DNA from: 21-14-0-10-47-8 sp966211455
GTDB lineage: Bacteria > Bdellovibrionota > Bdellovibrionia > Bdellovibrionales > Bdellovibrionaceae
NCBI GenBank assembly: GCA_966211455.1
Contig: CBIHNI010000001.1
Coordinates: forward strand, 186,001 to 250,000
Reading direction: 5' to 3'
Length of the DNA: 64,000 nt
Of the stretch, positions 41,615 to 50,439 are shown one piece after another (within the stretch, counting starts at the first letter, position 1; each line of letters opens with the position of its first letter). The translations under genes were made by a program, and so were the position numbers. The notes under the pieces were generated by a model. It ran no database searches. It saw only the letters and a program-made list of their open reading frames with translations, and was not told the DNA's origin.

Positions 41615-42973
41615 TTATCCCCGACCCAGTTGATTCAAATAATGATAGGTCACGAAGGCAAAATAATAAAGAGAAGACATAAATACGTGTGTGCCGATCA
41701 CCGAAGCCCAGGCGCGAAAAGCTTTTTCATCCAGGCGGGTGCGACGGAAAATCAGATACGAGAACTCGAGAGAAATAAACCAGTAAACCCAGTGAATCAA
41801 AGAGGCGTACTCGCGGGTCATGCTGTGATCCTTGGGCAAAATATTGTGATCCAACAAATGAAAGATCGCGAAAAGATAATTCAAAATCCCGATCTTCATA
41901 TTCAGGAAGACGAAAAATGCAATCAAACGACAAAGACGTGGCGATTTCAAACGCGACAATAGCGGGACGTAAATGTACTTTAAAATCAAAAGATAGCTGT
42001 AAACCGATCCGCGCCGCCAGTATTCGGCCGGACTGCGTGACAACCAGACAAAGTTGGTCGCATCCAAAACACGGAATCCGAATAAGCGTAAAATTCCCGA
42101 TAAGGTGTTCAGAAAGCTGATAATTCCAAGCACTGCCAAAAGATAATGGGCCGGATACTGGATAAAAGGCCTTTCAATGCCGATGATTTCAATATTTAAA
42201 AAAATGCAGATAAAGGCCGCGGCAAATCCCACCAGCAGATTCAATATTCCCCGCCACCAGATTTCGTGACGTTCTATCTGAGTCGGTGAAATGGCGGAAG
42301 ATTCAGGTAAGATCAACGCGCGAGAAGCAAATGTCGGAGCCGCGATCATATCGCCTGCACCATTTTGATCTTTAAAAAGAAAACGAATCAGAAAGATCTG
42401 CAACACCAGGTACTGCGCCTTGGTCTGCCAAAAAGTAAAAAAGGCATGCGGCTTTTCCTGCATCAAAAGAACACTGAGCCAAGCCAGCGCCAGCAGATAC
42501 AGGATCGAAATTAAGATCAGGGATGTGCGGCTGCGAAGAAATTTTGAAAGCGACGCCTGCGCCATCGCGTATCCCAAAGGATAAACGACCATAATGAAAA
42601 TCAGAAGCTTCAAAGAAACTTCGTCTTGAAACGAATAAAAAGACGAAACCAACCAAGCGACAATATTCGTTGCAACCAAGATCCAGCGAACCTTTGATGG
42701 AAAGAAAAGAGCCATCACAGATCCCAAAAGGAAAATCGGCAAGTCCCACTGCAATCGCAGCAGAACATGCAATCCGCCATTGCCGCGCGACCCTTCGATC
42801 AAAGCGAAAAAATCATCATAATTGAAAATCAGAAAAGCCAAAGCGAGCGCTAAGACCGCCATCCACATGCGACCCAGCGATCGCGCCAACCATTTTGAAA
42901 CTCGATTTTCCGACTGTTTGAGAAAGATCTCAAGCTTAAGAGGTGTCAGCCCGGACAATGCCATTCCGATCAC
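41615..42973 (-). CDS. MBOAT-like polytopic membrane protein
   Basis: 452 residues, about 10 hydrophobic helices. The block DATNFVWLSRSPAEYWRRGS followed by LILKYIYVPL resembles the MBOAT (DltB/AlgI/PatA) sequence SP..FWRRW...Y.Y.PL. A candidate catalytic His lies downstream (FHLLDHNI or LIHWVYWF) but I cannot decide which. MBOAT enzymes move acyl groups across or onto membranes, often from a carrier, and an ACP gene closes this operon. Start is GTG 42973 overlapping the cupin stop, or ATG 42964. Confidence 0.6.
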   Translation of the reverse strand: MIGMALSGLTPLKLEIFLKQSENRVSKWLARSLGRMWMAVLALALAFLIFNYDDFFALIEGSRGNGGLHVLLRLQWDLPIFLLGSVMALFFPSKVRWILVATNIVAWLVSSFYSFQDEVSLKLLIFIMVVYPLGYAMAQASLSKFLRSRTSLILISILYLLALAWLSVLLMQEKPHAFFTFWQTKAQYLVLQIFLIRFLFKDQNGAGDMIAAPTFASRALILPESSAISPTQIERHEIWWRGILNLLVGFAAAFICIFLNIEIIGIERPFIQYPAHYLLAVLGIISFLNTLSGILRLFGFRVLDATNFVWLSRSPAEYWRRGSVYSYLLILKYIYVPLLSRLKSPRLCRLIAFFVFLNMKIGILNYLFAIFHLLDHNILPKDHSMTREYASLIHWVYWFISLEFSYLIFRRTRLDEKAFRAWASVIGTHVFMSSLYYFAFVTYHYLNQLGRG

Positions 42974-43605
42974 TCGATCGCAAAGGTGCCGTTAAACATC
43001 GGATGATTGAAATCATGTCCCGGGATCGAGCTCCAGATATGAACGGGAAGCACGATCAGCTCGTCATCTTGCGTTTCAAAATGATGGGGACACATCGGCT
43101 CAAGAACGCAGACCATGCCCGGAAGCAGCTTATGCTTCGTGGTTCGTCCCGATGTCCCGACGACGCTAAGACCTTCGCCCTTTAGGACATACACCGCACG
43201 CGCGGTTGCATGAATGTGATGCTTTTGTTCTTTCACCCAAGGTGGCATCTTTAGCATTTGCCAGGTAGGATCCCCACTGCGTTCAGGATGAATTAGCTGT
43301 CGGGTCGAACAGCCGTTGATGTAAGGCAAATTTGTCGTGGATAGAATTTCGACGGAACGGTTGGGTGGAGCATAACCACGCACCACGGTTGCAAAATGTT
43401 TGGACTTCAGACGGGCCGGTCCGCGCAGGACGCGAGCCTCTTTGCCGTTATCGCTTAAGTAAAAACAGCAATCGCCTGCTTGAATTTCAATTTCATGCTT
43501 TCCTGAATAGGCGCGAAAGAAATACTGCTCTGATGGATCAGATTGGTAGGTCTCGGTGCCGGAAAAATACAGGGCTCCGCGGCCATCGCTTTTCTGCTTT
43601 TTCAT
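42970..43605 (-). CDS. Cupin-domain protein
   Basis: 211 residues. PPWVKEQKHHIHATARAVYV and LKGEGLSVV, then LLPGMVCVLEPMCPHHFETQ, are the two cupin metal motifs (HxHxxxx(E/A) and PxxxxH). The N-terminal half looks like a second, degraded cupin. Catalytic or metal-sensing role unknown. The stop overlaps the start of the MBOAT-like gene. It heads the tight part of the operon; the preceding PQQ-like gene lies 79 bp upstream. Confidence 0.75.
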   Translation of the reverse strand: MKKQKSDGRGALYFSGTETYQSDPSEQYFFRAYSGKHEIEIQAGDCCFYLSDNGKEARVLRGPARLKSKHFATVVRGYAPPNRSVEILSTTNLPYINGCSTRQLIHPERSGDPTWQMLKMPPWVKEQKHHIHATARAVYVLKGEGLSVVGTSGRTTKHKLLPGMVCVLEPMCPHHFETQDDELIVLPVHIWSSIPGHDFNHPMFNGTFAIE

Positions 43606-43684
43606 TCAAACTAGACTAGATGGCGAAGCCGGGTGGGTCAAGACCGGTTCAGGACGATGTGCTCGAGCACAAACCTAAGATCGA

Positions 43685-44329
43685 TTAACGTGGCCCACAC
43701 AATCCCGAAGCTTCAGTCGCATTTTGCAAAGTGATTTGTTTTTCTTGGACGGCAACTGTTTTGGCTTCAAGCTGACGAGTGCAGACAGCAACCGTGTCAC
43801 GATCCTGTATCAAGGGAGCTGAAATATTTTGGAAGTAGTTGCTGCTGGCGATCAAGTCGCCTTGCATATTAAGAAGATAGACGAACTGTCCGTGACGATT
43901 GGCCGCAAGTCCCATCAAGCCGTGATTGGTGATCAAAACGGATCGCGTACGGCCGCCAATTCTTTTTGACCAGATTTTATGCGGATTTGTGTCCAATGAG
44001 ACAAACCAAAGATCAAACCCCTGCGTGACCAAAAGAAATTCGTTCGTGGAAAAAAGAATGTGAGCTTTGCCGCGGTAAGGTGAAAGCTGGATCAATGTTC
44101 CATCTTTCAGGGTGAGATCGCATTTCGAAAGACTTTCTTTTTCGTGATTGGCAGCCGTTGCTGGGGGCGCCACCGACGTGTGATAAGCCGGAAAAGAAAA
44201 GTAACGCGGATCGCTTTTTCGTGGGGACAATGTTTGGTCCATCTGAAAAAGAACGGGATTCACTTTTAGAATCAACAAGCCAACGACAAAAGCGGCGATC
44301 AGATTCAAGACGATATAAATCTTTTTCAA
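43685..44329 (-). CDS. Membrane-anchored protein, beta-propeller-like fragment
   Basis: 214 residues. An N-terminal helix (IYIVLNLIAAFVVGLLILKV) is followed by strands with IKW-type blades (LLVTQGFDLWFVSLDTN, FVYLLNMQGDLIAS). Two or three blades are not enough for a propeller, so it may pair with the fusion protein encoded 2 bp upstream. Function unknown. Confidence 0.6.
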   Translation of the reverse strand: MKKIYIVLNLIAAFVVGLLILKVNPVLFQMDQTLSPRKSDPRYFSFPAYHTSVAPPATAANHEKESLSKCDLTLKDGTLIQLSPYRGKAHILFSTNEFLLVTQGFDLWFVSLDTNPHKIWSKRIGGRTRSVLITNHGLMGLAANRHGQFVYLLNMQGDLIASSNYFQNISAPLIQDRDTVAVCTRQLEAKTVAVQEKQITLQNATEASGLCGPR

Positions 44330-44331
44330 GC

Positions 44332-45987
44332 TTAGGTCCTTGCAAAGGCAAACAATCGATCGTCACCGGTGTGAGCAAAAAAATTCTGACTTTTCGGATC
44401 GAAGGCGATTTGATTCGGCACGCGATGAGGTGTTTGGTATGAGCCAATGGCGGTGAAGTTTTGGGTTTCGATTTCCAGAACGGATCCACCGTTGGTACCG
44501 ACAAAAAAGCTGCCGTTCAAATACAAAGGCGAAGAAAGAGCTCGCGTTCCGGTTGCGACCTGTCCCAATAGCTTTCTTTGATATATATCAAAGAAATAAA
44601 CAGAACAATCGCAAGAGCTGACGGCTAAAATGTGTTCAGCAAAAGTGGGCGTGGCCAAGATTGCTTTCCGTGTGCGGAAGCTCCAGACCAGATTTCCGGT
44701 CAGAGCTTCGACCAGATAAACGCCGCCGTCCATGCAGCCAAAAGCCAAAAGACTTTGATCGGCATTTAAAGCGGGGGCCATTTTCACAATGCCAGGCAAA
44801 GTGATACGCCATCTTTGCTTTCCGGTTTTAGCATCAAAGGCCATCATATCCGAATCATTTGACCCGCAGAACACCAGATCATGCTTTGAAGAATAAACCG
44901 GCGAAGAGTGCACATGCCGGTGGGTTCGATGCTCCCACACCAACGAACCATCGCGGGCATCGATACCGGCGACCGATCCTTGATGGGCCGGATTGGCGAA
45001 TTCATAGCCGACAAAGATCATTTGGTGTTCTTGAGAGTAGCAAGGAGATGAGCCAATAAAATCGGCATGATCGTTGATCCAAATCACTTTTCCTGTTTTG
45101 CGATCCAGGTTGTAGAGGCTTCCGTCATAGGAACCAAAACAAACGCCATCTTCAACCTGACAGGGACTGGACCAGATGCCTTTCAGAAAGGACTTTTCCG
45201 GTCCTTCAAATTTCCATACCAAACTGCCATCACTGCAGCGATTGGCATAAAGCCGGTTTGTGTCCGTCCCCCAATACACGACTTCGTCAATCACCAACGG
45301 GTTGGACTTACAGAAAATCAGACTTTTGTTCCAATCCTGTTTGGGATCGAACACCCAACGCGTTTGAAAGAAGCGAGTGAAATCGATCACCTCTTGTCCG
45401 GTGCGAGAGGCCGGCAGGGTGAACTGAGACAAAGTAAAAAGCGACTTTGAAGCTAGATTGTAAAGAGATTTAATTTTTCCGAAAGAAGGAGATTCGCAGT
45501 CCAATAGCGAAAAGCAGTCCGTCGGTTTGATGCCGAGCTGCCCCAGCTTCAGCAAGCAAGTTTCGATCGTCGCACCCGAGTTGATTATGTCATCGATCAA
45601 AATTGTTTTCCGGTCGGGAATCGGTCTGCCTTCGATATCGTTGTGAGTGCCGTATTTCTTTGTCGTTTTGCGGACGATCAATCCGTTGACGGATTTTCCA
45701 CGTGACGCGCCTTCGACCAAGATTGCCGACTGCAAGGGGACACCGGCCAATTCTAAGGTGGCGATTTGAAGCTCTGGCTGGTCGGCGTACAAATCCCAGA
45801 AGGCTTTTGCCATTTTCGCAAGAACGGCCCCATCCATCATCAGGATGCGAAAATCAAAAATCCAATTCATTCGACGGCCAGTGGCGCTGATAAAATTTTT
45901 CCCATCGCCTTGCAGAAGCGCTTTGGATTGCACCAGATCTTTCAGCTCGGCTGTGATTTCATTTTTGGTATCGTTGAAGCTCGACAT
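44332..45987 (-). CDS. Orotate-phosphoribosyltransferase-like domain fused to a PQQ-type beta-propeller
   Basis: 551 residues. Residues about 1-215 are a type I phosphoribosyltransferase: AGVPLQSAILVEGAS, LIVRKTTKKYGTHNDIEG (the flexible OPRTase-like loop) and ILIDDIINSGATIET (PRPP loop, 129-143). Residues about 225-551 hold eight propeller repeats (VYWGTDTNRLYANRCSDGSL, VCFGSYDGSLYNLDRKTGKV, and so on with G..Y..D..TG..W). No signal peptide. This fusion is unusual; it suggests a PRPP-using step guided by a recognition propeller. Divergent from the SagB-type gene, 56 bp apart. The start at ATG 45987 has no strong ribosome site. Confidence 0.8.
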   Translation of the reverse strand: MSSFNDTKNEITAELKDLVQSKALLQGDGKNFISATGRRMNWIFDFRILMMDGAVLAKMAKAFWDLYADQPELQIATLELAGVPLQSAILVEGASRGKSVNGLIVRKTTKKYGTHNDIEGRPIPDRKTILIDDIINSGATIETCLLKLGQLGIKPTDCFSLLDCESPSFGKIKSLYNLASKSLFTLSQFTLPASRTGQEVIDFTRFFQTRWVFDPKQDWNKSLIFCKSNPLVIDEVVYWGTDTNRLYANRCSDGSLVWKFEGPEKSFLKGIWSSPCQVEDGVCFGSYDGSLYNLDRKTGKVIWINDHADFIGSSPCYSQEHQMIFVGYEFANPAHQGSVAGIDARDGSLVWEHRTHRHVHSSPVYSSKHDLVFCGSNDSDMMAFDAKTGKQRWRITLPGIVKMAPALNADQSLLAFGCMDGGVYLVEALTGNLVWSFRTRKAILATPTFAEHILAVSSCDCSVYFFDIYQRKLLGQVATGTRALSSPLYLNGSFFVGTNGGSVLEIETQNFTAIGSYQTPHRVPNQIAFDPKSQNFFAHTGDDRLFAFART

Positions 45988-46043
45988 ATGGGATTCAGCT
46001 CTATGGCCTTGCAAAGGCAAAATGATTAAGATCCAATGATAGC

Positions 46044-46817
46044 ATGAGCGACTTTCAGTTCAAGTTCGATCTTTCCGACGCCAGCGATATGCAAAGTGGC
46101 CAGGCGTGGCACAGTCAGGTGCTGACTCCTGAAACGATGGCTCAGTTTCAAAATCGAATTCAGAAATTTTTAGACCAGAAAAGCGTTCTTCGTTACGAGA
46201 TCGAAAATGAGCAAAGCATTTTGGTGCCATTGGCAACACAGGCACCAAAGCTGAAAACCGACAGCCTGTCAGAAATTTTAAAAACCAGAAAATCCACCAT
46301 CGAGTTTTCATCTGATGCGGTGGATTTTCAGACGCTTTCTTATCTTTTACGAACGGCCCTGACGCTGAATCGCCCGGGTCGTCGTCCTTATCCGTCTGCC
46401 GGAGCCTTGTATCCGGTGCAGGTGTCAGTGCTAGCCAGCAATGTTTCAGGTTTGTCGTCGGGACTTTACAAATATGTCTCGAAGAAACAGCACCTGGTGG
46501 AAATCTTTCAGCGCGATCAGATGCCGAATATTTACCAAGAACTGGGGTTGGTGGCGGCCGGCCATCCGCCGTTTTCGCTGATCTTCACGGCGCAGTTTGA
46601 AAACATCCAGGAAAAATATGGCGAGCGCGGCTGGAGATTTATTCAGTTCGAAGTTGGCAGCATGCTTCAAAGTCTGCAATTGGTGGCAACATCGTTGGGA
46701 CTTGGGTCTTCAGCTTGGGGTTCTGGATACGATTTTGATTTGATGGCCATCACAAAAGCCCATCCCAGTCGCGAGATTTATATGATGACCATGCTCTTCG
46801 GATACCAAAAATCCTAA
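46044..46817 (+). CDS. SagB-type FMN dehydrogenase (azoline oxidase)
   Basis: 257 residues. RKSTIEFSSDAVDFQTLSYL, RRPYPSAGALYPVQVSVL and KYGERGWRFIQFEVGSMLQS are the nitroreductase-fold FMN-binding motifs specific to the SagB/ThcOx group. These enzymes oxidise peptide thiazolines/oxazolines to azoles. Length is close to SagB-domain enzymes. It is separated from the YcaO and precursor genes by about 6 kb of accessory genes, but is the expected B component of that azole pathway. No other nitroreductase is in the window. Confidence 0.85.
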   Translation: MSDFQFKFDLSDASDMQSGQAWHSQVLTPETMAQFQNRIQKFLDQKSVLRYEIENEQSILVPLATQAPKLKTDSLSEILKTRKSTIEFSSDAVDFQTLSYLLRTALTLNRPGRRPYPSAGALYPVQVSVLASNVSGLSSGLYKYVSKKQHLVEIFQRDQMPNIYQELGLVAAGHPPFSLIFTAQFENIQEKYGERGWRFIQFEVGSMLQSLQLVATSLGLGSSAWGSGYDFDLMAITKAHPSREIYMMTMLFGYQKS

Positions 46818-47569
46818 TCTCTTTTTTCGATTTTCGAGTAAAACCAGCTCCAGGGTTGATGGAGATTGTGTTTTTCCAAAATGCCATACTCGACGTTCTG
46901 ATTTGGATTTGAATACTCGAGGGTGCGAAACAGGCGATCCCAAATGTTCAGCACGCCGCCAAAATTTTTATGCGTTTCGCCCAGGCGGTGATGGATGCGA
47001 TGATCTTGCGGGATCACGAGCAAAAGGCGCAAGAAGGTCGGCCATTTCTGCTCGCGTGCGTGCATAAAGAATTGGTACAGATTGACGACGCCGTTATAAA
47101 AAAGCACGACCCAGATGTTCAGACGCAAAAGACAGCACAGAGCAAAAATCAATATCAGCGAGATCCCCCGGTTCCAGCAGCTTTGCCGGAAATGCACCGA
47201 GTAATCCACATCGGTTGGGCTGTGGTGAATGGCGTGAATGGGCCAGAGAAATCGATGCTGAAGATAATGCGACAAGAAGAAAACAAAATCGGCCAGTAAG
47301 AAGCAAAGCACACCCAGGTAAATCCCGACCGGCCATTGAATGGGATTGGCTTTCATAAACGATCGGTACGTCGAAAGAACAAAATCCGATGCCAAAAGCT
47401 GTGACCACACCAAACGCGAAAAAACCATCAAGCACAAAGCAATAAAAATATTAAAGAAGGCGGTTCTCGAGGAAATCCGCCCGCGATAAACCATGACAAG
47501 CACGATTCCGATAAACACAAAATTGCCCAGTAAAAATAGATTTCGCCCGACCCAATTGATATCGATCAT
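46814..47569 (-). CDS. Fatty-acid hydroxylase/sterol desaturase-family di-iron membrane enzyme
   Basis: 251 residues with about five hydrophobic helices. Histidine boxes: FFLSHYLQHRFLW, HAIHHSPTDVDYSVHFR and PQDHRIHHRLGETHKNFGG, the pattern of this superfamily. Substrate is a lipid or alkyl chain. The ATG overlaps the stop of the phosphatase-superfamily gene (ATGA); the longer frame to 47617 is unlikely. Its 3' end overlaps the SagB gene by 4 nt in convergent orientation. Confidence 0.88.
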   Translation of the reverse strand: MIDINWVGRNLFLLGNFVFIGIVLVMVYRGRISSRTAFFNIFIALCLMVFSRLVWSQLLASDFVLSTYRSFMKANPIQWPVGIYLGVLCFLLADFVFFLSHYLQHRFLWPIHAIHHSPTDVDYSVHFRQSCWNRGISLILIFALCCLLRLNIWVVLFYNGVVNLYQFFMHAREQKWPTFLRLLLVIPQDHRIHHRLGETHKNFGGVLNIWDRLFRTLEYSNPNQNVEYGILEKHNLHQPWSWFYSKIEKRD

Positions 47570-50439
47570 TTGCAACCCGCCAAAGCAAAAGCCCTTTGAA
47601 ACAAAGCCTGTGACCAATCAGGTCGGTGCTGCCATTTTGATTTCTCTTGAAAAGTTTGAAGCCATTTTTCTGGAAACTTGCAGCTGGCATTGCCACGAAT
47701 GTAATACTGAATCGAATTCACCGTCGCCAGGAACGGAAGCCCGCCGGCGGAAAGCATTTTGAAAAGTTCGCCTTCGTAGATTTCGGGAAAGGTGACTTTT
47801 GAATAGTAATAAACAAAGTTGATCCAAGCCATATTCACCTCGAAAAATCCCGAGCCAAGCTCATCCGCAAACCGGGCTTTGACGCCGGCAAGCTCGGCCC
47901 GACAGTCGGCAAGCGAAAGACAGCTTTCTTTCTTCAGGGCGCCCAGAAATCGAAGGTAAAACGAATACTGAGGATAAAGATTTAAGCCTTGCACCAAGGA
48001 GCGCAAGGCCTTTTGGTTTTTATCCGCAAAGGCTTTACGAACCTTGTTGTTCCACTCGACTTCGGGAGTCGGAAAGAAAGGCGATTTTTCCAGTGTCTGC
48101 TGCAGACGGGTTTTTATCGGACCGTCACGTAGAATTTCGATGGTCTCCTGAGCTGTCGTAAAGAAGAAACGGAAATCGGTCATCATCTTTAAAAGCTCTT
48201 GATCCATTTGCTCATCCTGCCATTTCAGATACCACCGGCAGCCCGGATTGGTGTTGGCGCGATTGCAAAAGACAAAGAAATCCATCGCGATTCTGGCTTT
48301 GATCCATGCATCCGCTTTTGAAGATCGCATCAGATCTTTTGAAAATTGCAGATAAGACTCGAAATCACCCATGACGTTCAGATTGTGAACCGTCATCAAC
48401 CACTTTAAGGCAAAAGAAGCCTTTTCAAGATCTGGGTTCTGCCAGTAAATACGTCCATCTGCCAGCGCCTGGATCTGACCCTTTGGCCACAAGCCATTTT
48501 CGATATCGACTTTCAGAACTGAATCCATGTACCGCAAAGCTTTTTCGGTTTCTTTGGCTTCCTGGGGTCTGAAACTTCGACATTTGGGATAATCACAGAC
48601 AACGCCTTCAAGTCCGTAAATGGTCGGCATCAGCGTCCAGTGGCGATCCTGTGAAAAGACGCTACGAGATTTCTGCATGATCAAATTGTCTTCAAAAGCC
48701 GGATTGACATGAAGCTTATCGCCTTGAAGCGCATAGACTTTGTCCACGGATCGATCGTGCATCACCAGCTGTGAATTGAAGATCGCCTTGGGCCAGATTC
48801 CGGACTCATAATAGCGATACGCGGGTTTTGGCAGTCGATCCGCAAATGGGACGGCTGTTTTCGGTTCAAGAGCGGTGCGGATTATTGCTCCGGCATCGAT
48901 CAGGCTTGTCAGCCATGGAACGGTTTGCGGCTGCAAAGATGAAGCGTGGATAGCAAAGAAAGTGCGATAAGAATCGTCATCGAACAAGGCCGGTAGTCCG
49001 TGGGTCGGCATACTGCCTTTTTGATAACGAAAGCCAGGTTGCCAAAAGGACTCGCCATGGTCGGACATGATAATCAAAGTCAGATTTTGAAACTTTGAAG
49101 ACGATTCAAGCAAACGCAGAAAAGGTTCGACACCTTCGTCGATCAGACGGTGAAACTGCCCTTTGGCGAGCTTTCGTAGACTTTGTGTCTCGTCCACCGT
49201 GCGACTGGTGCCCTGAAAGCGATAATCCGGATAGCCGGTGAGAATCGTCTCGTTGCCCGTCTGAAATTTCTGATAGTAAGGATACTGAGAATAGCCTGGG
49301 TAATGTATGGCGCAGGTGTGAGCCAATACAAAAAACGGCTGCTGTTGATTGGACTGCGCCAAAGCCGTTTTCAGACGGGTGAAAAAGTGAGCTGGATCAT
49401 AAGCGTAGGAAAACGAAGCGTTGTCTTCAATGCTGGGAAAAAGAAGATGCCCGAAAGAATTGGAAAAGTAAGACCAGTACAAGCTGGATGTAAAAAGAAA
49501 GGGCAGGATATGATTCAAAACCGTATGCGGGGGAGCATAAATCCGATCAAAGACTTGGCCCGCACTGAAGGACGCGAACTTGGTTTCATCAAATACACCG
49601 GCGATTTGATAGTTGCGATCTTTAAAGTATTTAACCAGGCCCTTATTCTTGTAGAGCTCATCGGTGCTTAAGAAGTTTGAATACAGGTTGTCACGCAGGC
49701 CGTGTTCGGTCGGATACTGTTCTGTTAGGAAAGAGGACAAAGAGGGTTGGGTGCGGCCCAGGGGTGTGATGATATTTGAAAACTGCACGCTTTCTGAAAT
49801 CACCCGGGCAAATCGCGATTGCGGATTTTCCTTCACGTATTCTGTGACGTAATCCGGTCTCATTGAATCAATGCTTAGTACAAGCACCGATTTTTCCGGG
49901 ATTTCCATAGCAGATTCAAACTGGAAGACATTCAAAAGTTTTGGAATCAGAAAGCACAAAACCGAGACCGAAGCCGATGCAATCAAAACCCGTTGGATCA
50001 AGGCCGATCGCGCCAAAGCGATTTTCGTAAATTGATAACAGGCCAAAATCAAGCCCAGACCCAAAACAGCGAAAAACGCCGAATGGACAATCTGAATCCA
50101 CGTCATCGAAATTTGCGAAAAGTACAGTTGCGGAATCTGATAGGTGTTCAGCAGAAAGCTGCAAACAATTGTAAACAATGAAATTGGCCAACGCCTTTGA
50201 TGTTGCAAAAGATGAAAGATCATTTCGCAGGCGACGGACAAAATCGCCAATGAAAGACCAAACTGCAAAATAAAAGCAAGGTACTGTCCCCAAGATTGCA
50301 CCAGGCTGTCAAAGACCGAATATTCAAAGGTTGCCGGGATGTAGCGCAATTTGAATACGGCTTGCAAAGTCATCTCGAATACCGAGAAGCCAAGATAGAT
50401 CAGAAAGAATCGGACGAAGCCCTTAAGGAAGACGCGCAT
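47566..50439 (-). CDS. Large membrane alkaline-phosphatase-superfamily (sulfatase-like) protein
   Basis: 957 residues. Four to five N-terminal helices (about 1-180) resemble LtaS/EptA-type enzymes. The catalytic domain starts SVLVLSIDSMRPDYV (metal Asp), PLGRTQPSLSSFLT (nucleophile Thr/Ser) and LTLIIMSDHGESFW (metal Asp-His). Residues about 570-957 are a long helical tail that I do not recognise. Substrate transfers of phosphoglycerol, phosphoethanolamine or sulfate are possible. The ATG at 50439 lies 17 nt inside the upstream PP-loop gene. Confidence 0.82.
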   Translation of the reverse strand: MRVFLKGFVRFFLIYLGFSVFEMTLQAVFKLRYIPATFEYSVFDSLVQSWGQYLAFILQFGLSLAILSVACEMIFHLLQHQRRWPISLFTIVCSFLLNTYQIPQLYFSQISMTWIQIVHSAFFAVLGLGLILACYQFTKIALARSALIQRVLIASASVSVLCFLIPKLLNVFQFESAMEIPEKSVLVLSIDSMRPDYVTEYVKENPQSRFARVISESVQFSNIITPLGRTQPSLSSFLTEQYPTEHGLRDNLYSNFLSTDELYKNKGLVKYFKDRNYQIAGVFDETKFASFSAGQVFDRIYAPPHTVLNHILPFLFTSSLYWSYFSNSFGHLLFPSIEDNASFSYAYDPAHFFTRLKTALAQSNQQQPFFVLAHTCAIHYPGYSQYPYYQKFQTGNETILTGYPDYRFQGTSRTVDETQSLRKLAKGQFHRLIDEGVEPFLRLLESSSKFQNLTLIIMSDHGESFWQPGFRYQKGSMPTHGLPALFDDDSYRTFFAIHASSLQPQTVPWLTSLIDAGAIIRTALEPKTAVPFADRLPKPAYRYYESGIWPKAIFNSQLVMHDRSVDKVYALQGDKLHVNPAFEDNLIMQKSRSVFSQDRHWTLMPTIYGLEGVVCDYPKCRSFRPQEAKETEKALRYMDSVLKVDIENGLWPKGQIQALADGRIYWQNPDLEKASFALKWLMTVHNLNVMGDFESYLQFSKDLMRSSKADAWIKARIAMDFFVFCNRANTNPGCRWYLKWQDEQMDQELLKMMTDFRFFFTTAQETIEILRDGPIKTRLQQTLEKSPFFPTPEVEWNNKVRKAFADKNQKALRSLVQGLNLYPQYSFYLRFLGALKKESCLSLADCRAELAGVKARFADELGSGFFEVNMAWINFVYYYSKVTFPEIYEGELFKMLSAGGLPFLATVNSIQYYIRGNASCKFPEKWLQTFQEKSKWQHRPDWSQALFQRAFALAGCK

